DNA from: Meiothermus sp. Pnk-1
GTDB lineage: Bacteria; Deinococcota; Deinococci; Deinococcales; Thermaceae
Assembly: GCF_003226535.1 (NCBI RefSeq)
Contig: NZ_QKOB01000009.1
Span: 19,892 to 83,891, forward strand
Reading direction: 5' to 3'
Length of the DNA stretch: 64,000 nt
Below, piece by piece: positions 33,460 to 40,829 of the stretch (positions within the stretch are counted from its first letter, which is position 1; each line of letters begins with the position of its first letter). The notes below the pieces were generated by a model that did not search any database, was not told the DNA's origin, and was given only the letters and a program-made list of their open reading frames with translations. Made by a program: the position numbers and the translations under genes.

Positions 33460-34086
33460 CTACTTGGTTCCGTAGATTCGATCCCCGGCATCTCCCAGCC
33501 CCGGCACGATATAGCCGTGGTCGTTCAGGTGATCATCGATGGCCGCGACCACCACCTCCACGTCGGGATGCTCGCGCTCGAGGCGAGCGATCCCTTCCGG
33601 CGCGGCGATGATGCTCATCAGCTTGATATGTTGAGCGCCGCTATTTTTAAGCACCTGAATGGCGTGCACCGCACTCCCCGCGGTGGCTAGCATGGGGTCG
33701 GTGAGGAAGACGCGGCGGCCCCTGATGTCCTCGGGTAGCTTGGCGTAGTACTCCACGGGGCTTAGGGTTTGGGGGTCGCGGTACAGCCCGATGTGGCCCA
33801 CCCTGGCGGCCGGTACCAGCCGAAGAATCCCATCTACCATGATCAGCCCAGCCCGCAAAATGGCCACCAGGGCCAGCTTTTTCCCCGATAGCATGCGGGC
33901 TTCCATGCGGGTGAGGGGGGTTTCGATGGTCACGGGATCGAGTTCCAGGTCTCGCATGGCCTCATAGGCCATGAGCATGCTGACCTCTGCCGTTAGCTCG
34001 CGGAAATCCTTGGAACCGGTGTTTTTATCGCGCAGAATGGCTAGCTTGTGCTGCACCAGCGGGTGGTCTACCACGGTGACGTTCAT
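33460..34086 (-). CDS. upp: Uracil phosphoribosyltransferase
   Basis: This 208-residue pyrimidine salvage enzyme makes UMP from uracil and PRPP. It shows [26 protein letters not shown] at the N-terminus (quoted in part), [13 protein letters not shown], the PRPP loop [17 protein letters not shown] and the uracil site [19 protein letters not shown]. The PRPP loop has ATAGS where most family members have ATGGS. TACGAT at 34094-34099 ends 7 nt before ATG, so the mRNA is probably leaderless. It is 21 bp upstream of the WecA-like gene and may be co-transcribed with it. Confidence 0.94.
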   Translation of the reverse strand: MNVTVVDHPLVQHKLAILRDKNTGSKDFRELTAEVSMLMAYEAMRDLELDPVTIETPLTRMEARMLSGKKLALVAILRAGLIMVDGILRLVPAARVGHIGLYRDPQTLSPVEYYAKLPEDIRGRRVFLTDPMLATAGSAVHAIQVLKNSGAQHIKLMSIIAAPEGIARLEREHPDVEVVVAAIDDHLNDHGYIVPGLGDAGDRIYGTK

Positions 34087-34149
34087 CGGGAGAATCGTAA
34101 CACCGCCTCCGGGGATGGGCTAGGGGGTGGATCGCCAGAGTTTGGGGGC

Positions 34150-35025
34150 TTAGGGAGCATCGAATAGCGTGGGAAACTCCTGGTAAAAACGCCAGGCCTT
34201 GGGCATCTTGTCGGCCACCGCGGCGGCGAATCCGGACGGTTCCTTGGTGCGAAACCAGTGCATGTCGTGGAGGTAGGTGAGGGGTACCCAAAAGCGCAGC
34301 CTGGGCCACAGGGTTTGGGCATCGGGGTAGCCCCGGACGATATGGCGCAGGGCCTCGAGCGCGGCTTGTTCTCCCAATAGGTCCAGCGTCCCGGTGGTGA
34401 GGATGGCCAGGTCGCGGGCTGGATCGTCGGGCTGGGCCCGTACCCAGTCCACCACCAGGGCTTCGGGGATCGCGCTGTTTATGCCGGAGTTTTTCAGCAG
34501 GATGTTGCCCGCGTGGGGGTCGCGGTGGCAGAAGGCCTGGGGGGTGCCGGCGACCTCGTCAACGTGTCGGTGTAGAGCTTCCACTAGAGCACAAGCTTCG
34601 CCTAGGTCGCATAGCGTGCCGCCGAATTGGGCGAGGCGCTCTTCCAGGCGGGTTCGGCTCACCACGCCGGGCTCTTTGATTCTATGCAGGCGGCGAAAAA
34701 ACTCCGCCAGGGCCTCCAAGGCCGCTTGGCTGAAGCGGTCGGGGTGGAAGTTTTGGCCGGGGTAGCGGCGGGTGACGAGAACTCCGTGCCTGGCGACCTC
34801 GAGCGCCTCCACCACCCAGCTTCCCAGGCCAGCTTTGGTCATGTTGAGCGCTTCCAGCCGCGCGGCATAGATGCCCGCCGGTTGGTTGGGGTGGGGGGGC
34901 TCGGGAGCATAGATCTTGAACACCAGGCCGTCCCCCGCGAAGGTGCGGGCTTCAGCCCCACCGGCCAGCGGGGTGAGCCGGGTACGGTAGTGTGCCTCGA
35001 GCTGTTTTTTGACCTCGGGATTCAC
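34150..35025 (-). CDS. APH-family phosphotransferase (aminoglycoside/choline-kinase fold)
   Basis: This product has about 291 residues. The kinase-like fold is indicated by the catalytic loop FCHRDPHAGNILL (HxDxxxxN) near residue 160 and the metal motif LVVDWVRAQPDDPARDLAIL. The N-lobe has the ATP-binding lysine in GLVFKIYAPE. The substrate is unknown: candidates are choline, homoserine, fructosamine or an antibiotic. GTG 35025 is preferred because TATGCT lies 9 nt upstream; an ATG-type upstream frame start at 35088 would add 21 residues with no family match. Confidence 0.8.
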   Translation of the reverse strand: MNPEVKKQLEAHYRTRLTPLAGGAEARTFAGDGLVFKIYAPEPPHPNQPAGIYAARLEALNMTKAGLGSWVVEALEVARHGVLVTRRYPGQNFHPDRFSQAALEALAEFFRRLHRIKEPGVVSRTRLEERLAQFGGTLCDLGEACALVEALHRHVDEVAGTPQAFCHRDPHAGNILLKNSGINSAIPEALVVDWVRAQPDDPARDLAILTTGTLDLLGEQAALEALRHIVRGYPDAQTLWPRLRFWVPLTYLHDMHWFRTKEPSGFAAAVADKMPKAWRFYQEFPTLFDAP

Positions 35026-35259
35026 GCTGCACAAAGCATACCCTAGCCTCGCGGCGCGGATGTCAGGGAAAGCGAAACGAGCGCCCAACCTCGCCAGTCT
35101 GGGCCGTAGCTCGAGCGCCGCAGCGCGTAAAGCCCAGTTCCAGGCTACCCAGCTCGGGTCAGAGTGGCCCTTGAACGCCTCCTCGAGGGGAATCAGGGGT
35201 AGGCCTGTGGCTGGCCAATAGACGATGGGCCCCCGTCCGTGATCCAGAAAAGGAGCGGT

Positions 35260-35586
35260 TCAATGCCGAACCCCATAGAGTTGGAGCAGCGCTACCCCCG
35301 CCACGATTAGCACTAGGCCCAGGATCATGGGAAAGTTGATGCTCTCCCGCAAGAGCACCACCCCCAAGAGGGCGATGAGCGCGGTGCCGAGCCCCGACCA
35401 GACCGCATAGGCGGTGTTGAGCGGCACCGTTTTCAGGGCCAGGCTCAAAAAGTAAAAGGCCGAGGCGTAGCCCACCACTACTACGATGCTGGGCAGAAGT
35501 TTGCTGAAGCCCTGCGAGGCCTTGAGGCCAGTGGAGCCGATCACCTCGGCCAGGATGGCCAAAATGAGATATGTCCAACCACTCAT
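35260..35586 (-). CDS. Small multidrug resistance (SMR) efflux protein
   Basis: This 108-residue protein has four membrane helices. The key glutamate is in LAILAEVIGSTGLKAS (position about 14), and the signature YAVWSGLGTALIALLG lies in helix 3. It acts as a dimer, exporting quaternary ammonium or guanidinium cations in exchange for protons (EmrE/QacC/Gdx type). It lies 21 bp downstream of a TetR-family gene with a perfect palindromic operator, so it is most likely induced by its substrate. Confidence 0.94.
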   Translation of the reverse strand: MSGWTYLILAILAEVIGSTGLKASQGFSKLLPSIVVVVGYASAFYFLSLALKTVPLNTAYAVWSGLGTALIALLGVVLLRESINFPMILGLVLIVAGVALLQLYGVRH

Positions 35587-35607
35587 AAGTTTGCCTCCTA
35601 AGCACCC

Positions 35608-36114
35608 CTATCCCGCTTCCTCCCCCGCCAGCGCCCGCAGCCGCTCCAGCACCGCTTGGCGCTCCTCTGGGCCGAGGGTCTCGAGGCCCAGCAGCTGGGC
35701 CATGAACAGCCCGTCGGTGGCCAGCAAGGCGATGCGCGCTTCCGGGGTGCGCACCCGGGCGTACCACCTGCGGCTTCGCTCCCGGATGGTCTGCAACAGC
35801 TCGGGGTACAAGGCGAGCGCGGCGGCAAGGCTCAGGAAGAGGCCGCCGCTGCCGTCGTACCAGCCCATCTCCACATAAGCCTGGGCGAAGGGTTTGCCGC
35901 TTTCGGCCAGGGCCTGCTCAAAGGCATCCAGATGGTGCTCTAAGAGCGCCCGCACCAAGGCTTCCTTGCTGGGAAAATGGTAAAGGAGACCCCCTTTGCT
36001 CACCCCCGCCGCTTGGGCTACGGCCTCCAGGGTGAGGGCCATCCCTCCCTCTCGCCGGATCACCGCCTCGGCGGCCTCGAGGATTCGGCTGCGGGCATCG
36101 GTAGCCGGGGGCAT
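35608..36114 (-). CDS. TetR-family transcriptional repressor of the SMR pump
   Basis: The product has 168 residues. The N-terminal helix-turn-helix LTLEAVAQAAGVSKGGLLYHFPSKEALVRALL (quoted in two halves: LTLEAVAQAAGV, SKGGLLYHFPSK) is a typical TetR DNA-binding domain with KGGLLYHF recognition. The C-terminal ligand domain contains DUF/TetR_C-type GSGGLFLSLAAALAL. It lies directly upstream of the SMR gene in one operon, and a 24-bp perfect palindrome lies 19 bp before its ATG, so it should repress itself and the pump. ATG 36114 has GAGGTGAAC upstream. Confidence 0.92.
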   Translation of the reverse strand: MPPATDARSRILEAAEAVIRREGGMALTLEAVAQAAGVSKGGLLYHFPSKEALVRALLEHHLDAFEQALAESGKPFAQAYVEMGWYDGSGGLFLSLAAALALYPELLQTIRERSRRWYARVRTPEARIALLATDGLFMAQLLGLETLGPEERQAVLERLRALAGEEAG

Positions 36115-36132
36115 ACGTTCACCTCGAAAGTT

Positions 36133-36156
36133 ACTATACCGTCCGGACGGTATAGT
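36133..36156. promoter_or_regulatory. 24-bp perfect palindromic TetR operator
   Basis: ACTATACCGTCC followed by its exact reverse complement. Each end contains TATAGT readable as a -10 box in either direction, so repressor binding would block the tetR-SMR promoter and possibly a divergent one toward 36.2 kb. It lies 19 bp upstream of the tetR ATG. Confidence 0.85.
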
Positions 36157-36213
36157 CGGCAACCCCCGGGACCCGGCCGCGCTAGAGGGCAAGGCGCGAT
36201 AGGATAGATGCGT

Positions 36214-36867
36214 ATGATTCGCATCGTGTTGGCAGATGACCACGCCTTATTCCGCCAGGGGCTGCGCAGCCTGCTCGAGGCTGAACCGGATTTCCGGGTG
36301 GTGGGAGAAGCGGGGGATGGCCGTGAGGCCTTGCGCCACGTGCTCGAGGCCAAGCCCGACGTCGTGCTGATGGACATCCAGATGCCAGGCTTGGATGGGG
36401 TACAGGCCACCCGGGAGATCCTGCGGGAGTGGCCCCAGGCCAAGGTCATCATGTTGACCATGTACCGCCAGGACGCCTACGTCTTCGAGGCGGTCAAGGC
36501 CGGGGCGCGGGGCTACATGCTCAAGGATGCCGACGCTAAAGACCTCCTCGAGGCCATCCGCCGGGTCAACCACGGGGAGGTGCTGCTCGACGCCGAGCTG
36601 GCCGAGCAGATCATCCAGGACTTCAAGGCCAAACGCGAGTCGGTCCCCAAGCCTCACGCCGAACTTTCCGAGCGTGAAGTGCAGATCCTCAAGCTCGTCG
36701 CCCAGGGGTACACCAACCTGGAGATCGCCGGGGAACTCGCGCTCTCGGAGAAGACCGTGCGCAACCGGCTGAGCGAGATCTTCCAGAAGCTCCACCTCAA
36801 CAACCGCACCCAGGCTGCCCTCTACGCGCTGCGTGAGGGATTGGCTGAGCCGGGGGAGGGGGAATGA
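36214..36867 (+). CDS. NarL/FixJ-type response regulator
   Basis: This 217-residue two-component regulator has a receiver domain at about 1-118, with the acidic pair ADDH near residue 7, phosphoacceptor Asp in [13 protein letters not shown] near 52, and the lysine in GYMLKDAD. A LuxR-type helix-turn-helix covers about 147-205 ([18 protein letters not shown]). No sensor kinase gene is adjacent, so it is an orphan here. TAGGAT at 36200-36205 ends 8 nt before ATG 36214, favouring that leaderless start over ATG 36208. Confidence 0.93.
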   Translation: MIRIVLADDHALFRQGLRSLLEAEPDFRVVGEAGDGREALRHVLEAKPDVVLMDIQMPGLDGVQATREILREWPQAKVIMLTMYRQDAYVFEAVKAGARGYMLKDADAKDLLEAIRRVNHGEVLLDAELAEQIIQDFKAKRESVPKPHAELSEREVQILKLVAQGYTNLEIAGELALSEKTVRNRLSEIFQKLHLNNRTQAALYALREGLAEPGEGE

Positions 36868-36904
36868 GCAGCCTCGCCTACCCTCAGGAGCATCCCCGGC
36901 CTCT

Positions 36905-37921
36905 ATGAGCGACCCACGGGTACTGCTGCAAGCTTTTGCCGGTGTTTCCGGGGATGGTCCTCGCGCTGAGTGGTTGGCTCGCCACCTGGGCGCGGCGGGT
37001 TTCAGGGTCTGCCGGGACGAACTCGGTAACCTCTGGGCCGGTCAGGGTTCGCTGCTGCTGGTGGCCCATTTAGATACCGTGCTCACCCCTAGCAAGCCGC
37101 TAGCGCAGGATGGGCGTTGGTGGGCCCCGGCGGTGGGAGACAACTCCTCTGGGGTGGCGGTGCTGCTGTCGCTGGCGGAGCAGCTGATCCCCCAGGGGGT
37201 CACCCTAGCCTTTAGCGTGGGGGAGGAGGGGCTGGGTAACCTGCGGGGGGCCCGGGCATTGGTGGCGAAGCTCCAGCCCCAGGCTATGGTAGCGGTGGAC
37301 GGCTATCTCCCCTCGGTGGTGGTGCAGGCGGTGGGCTCTACCCGGTTGCGCGCCGTCTTTACCGGCCCCGGCGGGCACGCCTGGGGGGACCGGGGCCAAA
37401 AGAGCCCGGTTCCCGCCTTGGGCCAGGCCCTCTCCGCCTTGTACCAGCTGGCCAAGCCGGAGAACGCCAGCCTCAACGTGGGGCGGGTATTCGGCGGGGA
37501 GGCGATCAACGCCATCCCCCGCGAGGTGGGGCTCGAGCTGGACCTGCGCGCCACCGACTCCCTGCTGCTGGAGACCCTAGAAGACCAATCTCGGCAGACC
37601 CTGATGGAAGCCGCCGGGGCCTACGGGGTCGGCCTCGAGCTGGAGGTACTGGGGCGCAGGCCCGCCGGGCACAGCGCTACCCTCCAGATGATTCAGGCGG
37701 CCAAGGAGGCTTTGAAGGGGGTGGGGCTCGAGGCCCAGCTCACCCCCGGCTCCACCGATGCCTCAGCGGGGGTCGAGCGGGGTATCCCAGCGCTGGCCTT
37801 CGGCGTGTACCGGGGCGGGGGGGCGCACACCCCACAGGAGTGGGTGGAGCCGGATTCGCTGCTGCTCGGCCAGCAGGCCCTGGCCGAGTTGGTAAGGCGA
37901 ATTTTGCGCGCCGGGGTTTAA
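36905..37921 (+). CDS. M20-family metallopeptidase (ArgE/DapE/LysK type)
   Basis: This 338-residue zinc amidohydrolase shows LLVAHLDTV (His and Asp), VGDNSSGVAVL (bridging Asp), VGEEGLGN (catalytic Glu pair) and GGGAHTPQEWV (C-terminal His). A dimerisation domain (about 165-280) contains TGPGGHAWGDRG. Size and residues fit the LysK/ArgE-like group that deacylates amino-acid intermediates, including the LysW-carrier hydrolase of Thermus lysine synthesis; DapE-like or peptidase T-like roles are alternatives. ATG 36905 is chosen because upstream codons overlap no family sequence. Confidence 0.88.
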   Translation: MSDPRVLLQAFAGVSGDGPRAEWLARHLGAAGFRVCRDELGNLWAGQGSLLLVAHLDTVLTPSKPLAQDGRWWAPAVGDNSSGVAVLLSLAEQLIPQGVTLAFSVGEEGLGNLRGARALVAKLQPQAMVAVDGYLPSVVVQAVGSTRLRAVFTGPGGHAWGDRGQKSPVPALGQALSALYQLAKPENASLNVGRVFGGEAINAIPREVGLELDLRATDSLLLETLEDQSRQTLMEAAGAYGVGLELEVLGRRPAGHSATLQMIQAAKEALKGVGLEAQLTPGSTDASAGVERGIPALAFGVYRGGGAHTPQEWVEPDSLLLGQQALAELVRRILRAGV

Positions 37922-38075
37922 GTGTCTTTGGAGGATGCGCCAAGACAGCGCCCAGAAAAGGAAGAGGTGGTCGTTCTGCTCCGAGGCCCGGCGCGTTGGT
38001 AGCCTGCAGGAGTTGGTTCGGTGCCTGGATCGGGGCCGCTGAGCCTGGCGACCGTCCGGCCCTAAAGCGCAAGTT

Positions 38076-38097
38076 GCGCCCTTGCGTTTAGCGGCTA
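38076..38097 (+). repeat. Short heptad remnant
   Basis: GCGCCCTT (8 bp), GCGTTTA, GCGGCTA: the GCGTTTA anchor with one diverged unit on each side, in the spacer before the DUF2229-like gene. Bases 37922-38075 show nothing else recognised. Confidence 0.4.
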
Positions 38098-38138
38098 GCC
38101 TTTCTTTTTATCCACAAAAAAGCGATACGATGCTAGTC

Positions 38139-38981
38139 GTGCGCATCGGTGTGTTGCAAAGCTGGTTGTCAGAGCGCTACTTGCCTTTCTGGGAAGCTTT
38201 TCTGCGCGAGCTGGGGCTCGAGGTCGTTCATCCCCGCGAGAGGGTCGAGCCGCTGGGTTTGGAGCTACCCGCCCCGGCCCGTACCTTAGTGGCTGAGGTA
38301 AGCGACCTCAAGGCCCGAAGGGTGGACTACCTGCTCCTCCCCGACCTTCAGCTTGGGGTGGATAGCTCCCGTGCCGAGGGCCAGTCCCCCTGGCTGGTGG
38401 ACCTCGAGGCGGCCCTCTCCCGCTTTATACCGGGTATGCCCCCGAGGCTGGTAGTGCCCGCCGAGCTAAACCCCGATCTGCTGGGGCTGGCTGCCGAGAT
38501 CGGGCAAGGGCTTACTCGCAACCCCATGATCACCCGGCGAGTCCTGGAGCGGACCAAGTACCTCCTAAACCTCGAGCCGCCCAGGGTGAAGAACCCCTCC
38601 GGCGGGCGGGCGGTGGGGGTGGTGGCCCAGCCCTACGTACTTTGCGACCCCGAGAACCGCCATCGGCTGCTGGAGGGGCTCGAGGGGGCGGGGCTCACCC
38701 CCTTCTTCGCCGACCTTCCCCCGGCTAAGCTGCGCGAGGAAGGCCGCCAGGTGGCCGAACTAGACCTCCCTACCCACCTGGAGGCCGCCGGGATGCTGCG
38801 CTACCTCTCCCGCCTGGGCCGGGTGGGCGGGCTGGTGTTGCTGGCGGATGAGGAATATGCCCCCTTGCCGTCGGCGGTGCGTAAATGGGCGGGCAAAGGG
38901 GTCAAGCCTTGGCGACTGGTGGGACTTTCGGAGGATTGGCGTCCTGCGTTTGCCGCCCTGGCCGCTGAGCTGTCCTCCTGA
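38139..38981 (+). CDS. DUF2229/HgdB-like protein lacking the usual cysteines
   Basis: The product has about 280 residues. The N-terminus VRIGVLQSWLSERYLPFWEAF and segment RRVDYLLLPDLQLG resemble the DUF2229 domain of 2-hydroxyacyl-CoA dehydratase activase-like proteins, and AVGVVAQPYVLCDPENRHRLL resembles their conserved middle. The cluster-binding cysteines of that group are missing (one Cys is visible), so a redox role is doubtful. TACGAT at 38126-38131 ends 7 nt before GTG 38139; ATG 38130 is an alternative start. It stands alone. Function unknown. Confidence 0.6.
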   Translation: MRIGVLQSWLSERYLPFWEAFLRELGLEVVHPRERVEPLGLELPAPARTLVAEVSDLKARRVDYLLLPDLQLGVDSSRAEGQSPWLVDLEAALSRFIPGMPPRLVVPAELNPDLLGLAAEIGQGLTRNPMITRRVLERTKYLLNLEPPRVKNPSGGRAVGVVAQPYVLCDPENRHRLLEGLEGAGLTPFFADLPPAKLREEGRQVAELDLPTHLEAAGMLRYLSRLGRVGGLVLLADEEYAPLPSAVRKWAGKGVKPWRLVGLSEDWRPAFAALAAELSS

Positions 38982-39020
38982 CCTTGGGCCCCGGGGCTAA
39001 AGGTGCTAATGTGGTGGGGG

Positions 39021-40769
39021 ATGAGAACTGACCAGTCAGTATTGGCCTCGCTGTATGAGCTGACCCCCTATCTGCGGCGCTACGCCTGGCCATACATCGG
39101 CGGGATCATCGCTGGGGTGCTCTCGGTGGTGATGGGGGCGATCTCGCCCTATTTCTTGCGCCACGCGGTAGACGCCATTCGCCTAGAGCAAGACTATCGC
39201 CCTTGGGTGCTGGCGATGGTGGGGGTAGCCCTGTTGTCGGGAGTGTTTTCCTGGGCCAACCGCCAGCTTCTTGTAGTGGCGAGCCGCTACATCGAGCATG
39301 ACCTCCGCATGGACCTCTTCCGCAAGGCCCTTTCTCTAGACGCTTATTTCTATGGCAAAAACCGCATCGGCGACCTCGTCAACAAGTTCAACACCGACCT
39401 CGGGGCGGTGCGCGAGATGCTGGGCGGGGGCATTAACATGGGCTCACGCCTGTTCATGTTCGTGGTATTTGCCGTAGTCTCGATGTACTTGGTAAACGTG
39501 CGGCTGGCGCTGGCGCTCTCGCTGGTCTTCCCGGCGATTTTCCTGATCATGCGCTATGTGCTGCGGTTGATCGACCGGCGTTACCGCGAAAGCCAGGAGG
39601 TCTTCGACCGGATCTCCACCAAGGCCCAGGAGAACTTCTCGGGTATCCGGGTGGTGAAGGGGTTTGCCCTCGAGCAACGCGAGCTCGAGGCCTTCCAAAA
39701 GCTCAACCGCGAATACATAGAAAAAAGCTTGGCCCTCACCCGGGTGGAGGGGCCCATGCGGGCCTTGATGGGCCTGCTGATCGGCATCGCTACCCTGATC
39801 GTGCTGGGAATGGGGGGCGGGATGGTGATCCGGGGAGAACTCACCGCCGGGCAGTTCGTGCAGTTCAACGCCTACGTGATGATGTTGGCTTGGCCGATTA
39901 TCGGGCTGGGTTACACCATCGGCATCTTTCAGCGCGGAGCCACCAGCCAGCGCCGCCTCAAGCAGCTGTGGGACGAGCAACCGCGCATCAAAGAGGCGGG
40001 GGAGGGGCGCCGCCAGGCCCCCTCGAGCCTTTCCGGAGAGGTGCGCTTCGAGGGGGTGAGCCTCGAGCTGGGCGGGCGGAAGGTCCTCGATGAGATCACC
40101 CTGACCATTCCCGAGGGGACCACCCTGGGGATCACCGGGCGCACCGGGAGCGGCAAGACCCTGTTGGTGAGCTTGATCCCTCGGCTTCTGGACCCCACCC
40201 AGGGGCGGGTGCTGTTGGGAGGTTACGACGTGAAAGAACTCCCTTTGGCTACGCTGCGTCAGGCGGTGGGGATGGTCCCTCAAGAGCCCTTCCTCTTCTC
40301 CGATACGCTGGCGGAGAATATCGCCTTTGGCCTGGCCGAGGTGGACCGGGCCCGGGTGGAATGGGCCGCCAAGCTGGCCGGGGTTCACGAGGACATCGTG
40401 GGCTTCCCCCAGGGCTACGAGACCTCGTTGGGCGAGCGCGGGGTGACCCTCTCCGGAGGACAGCGGCAGCGCACCGCGTTGGCCCGTGCCCTGGCCAGGC
40501 GCCCTAAGGTGCTGATCCTCGACGACGCCATGAGCGCGGTGGATACCGAGACCGAAAGCCGCATCCTGAGCGGGCTCAAGACCGTGCTGGGGCAACAGAC
40601 CACCCTCCTCATCGCCCACCGTACCAGCACCCTGCGCTATGCCGATTGGATCGTGGTGCTCGAGGGCGGGCGCATCGTTGAGGAGGGCACCCACGAGATG
40701 TTGTTGGAACAGGGTGGGCTCTACGCCGAGTTGGATCGGATACAGCGCTTGCAGGCGGAGGTCGAGTAG
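39021..40769 (+). CDS. ABC exporter half-transporter with degenerate ATP site (TmrA/TM287-type heterodimer)
   Basis: This 582-residue protein has a six-helix membrane domain (about 1-320) and an ATPase domain. Walker A GRTGSGKT lies near residue 374, signature LSGGQRQR near 477 and Walker B VLILDDAMSAVD near 500, with Asp replacing the catalytic Glu. That matches the degenerate-site subunit of heterodimeric exporters such as TmrAB of Thermus. ATG 39021 is chosen because GGTGGGGG precedes it. A perfect palindrome overlaps codons 3-7. The partner gene follows 60 bp downstream. Likely substrates are drugs, lipids or peptides. Confidence 0.93.
   Translation: MRTDQSVLASLYELTPYLRRYAWPYIGGIIAGVLSVVMGAISPYFLRHAVDAIRLEQDYRPWVLAMVGVALLSGVFSWANRQLLVVASRYIEHDLRMDLFRKALSLDAYFYGKNRIGDLVNKFNTDLGAVREMLGGGINMGSRLFMFVVFAVVSMYLVNVRLALALSLVFPAIFLIMRYVLRLIDRRYRESQEVFDRISTKAQENFSGIRVVKGFALEQRELEAFQKLNREYIEKSLALTRVEGPMRALMGLLIGIATLIVLGMGGGMVIRGELTAGQFVQFNAYVMMLAWPIIGLGYTIGIFQRGATSQRRLKQLWDEQPRIKEAGEGRRQAPSSLSGEVRFEGVSLELGGRKVLDEITLTIPEGTTLGITGRTGSGKTLLVSLIPRLLDPTQGRVLLGGYDVKELPLATLRQAVGMVPQEPFLFSDTLAENIAFGLAEVDRARVEWAAKLAGVHEDIVGFPQGYETSLGERGVTLSGGQRQRTALARALARRPKVLILDDAMSAVDTETESRILSGLKTVLGQQTTLLIAHRTSTLRYADWIVVLEGGRIVEEGTHEMLLEQGGLYAELDRIQRLQAEVE
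39027..39040. promoter_or_regulatory. Palindrome over the first codons of the ABC exporter gene
   Basis: ACTGAC-CA-GTCAGT is a perfect inverted repeat at +7 to +20 from the ATG. A near-identical core (CTGAC-TG-GTCAG) lies upstream of livK at 54926-54937. It could bind a TetR-type repressor as a roadblock. Confidence 0.4.
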
Positions 40770-40829
40770 AGGTGGTCCCTAGTTTGTCGTGTACGGCTAG
40801 GCTCGAGAAGGGTTATCGGCGGTGCCTGT

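Noticed and set aside
39444..40694. 416-codon open frame antisense to the ABC exporter
   Set aside because: The plus strand has all ABC motifs; the antisense frame is low-complexity His/Gln/Gly-rich.
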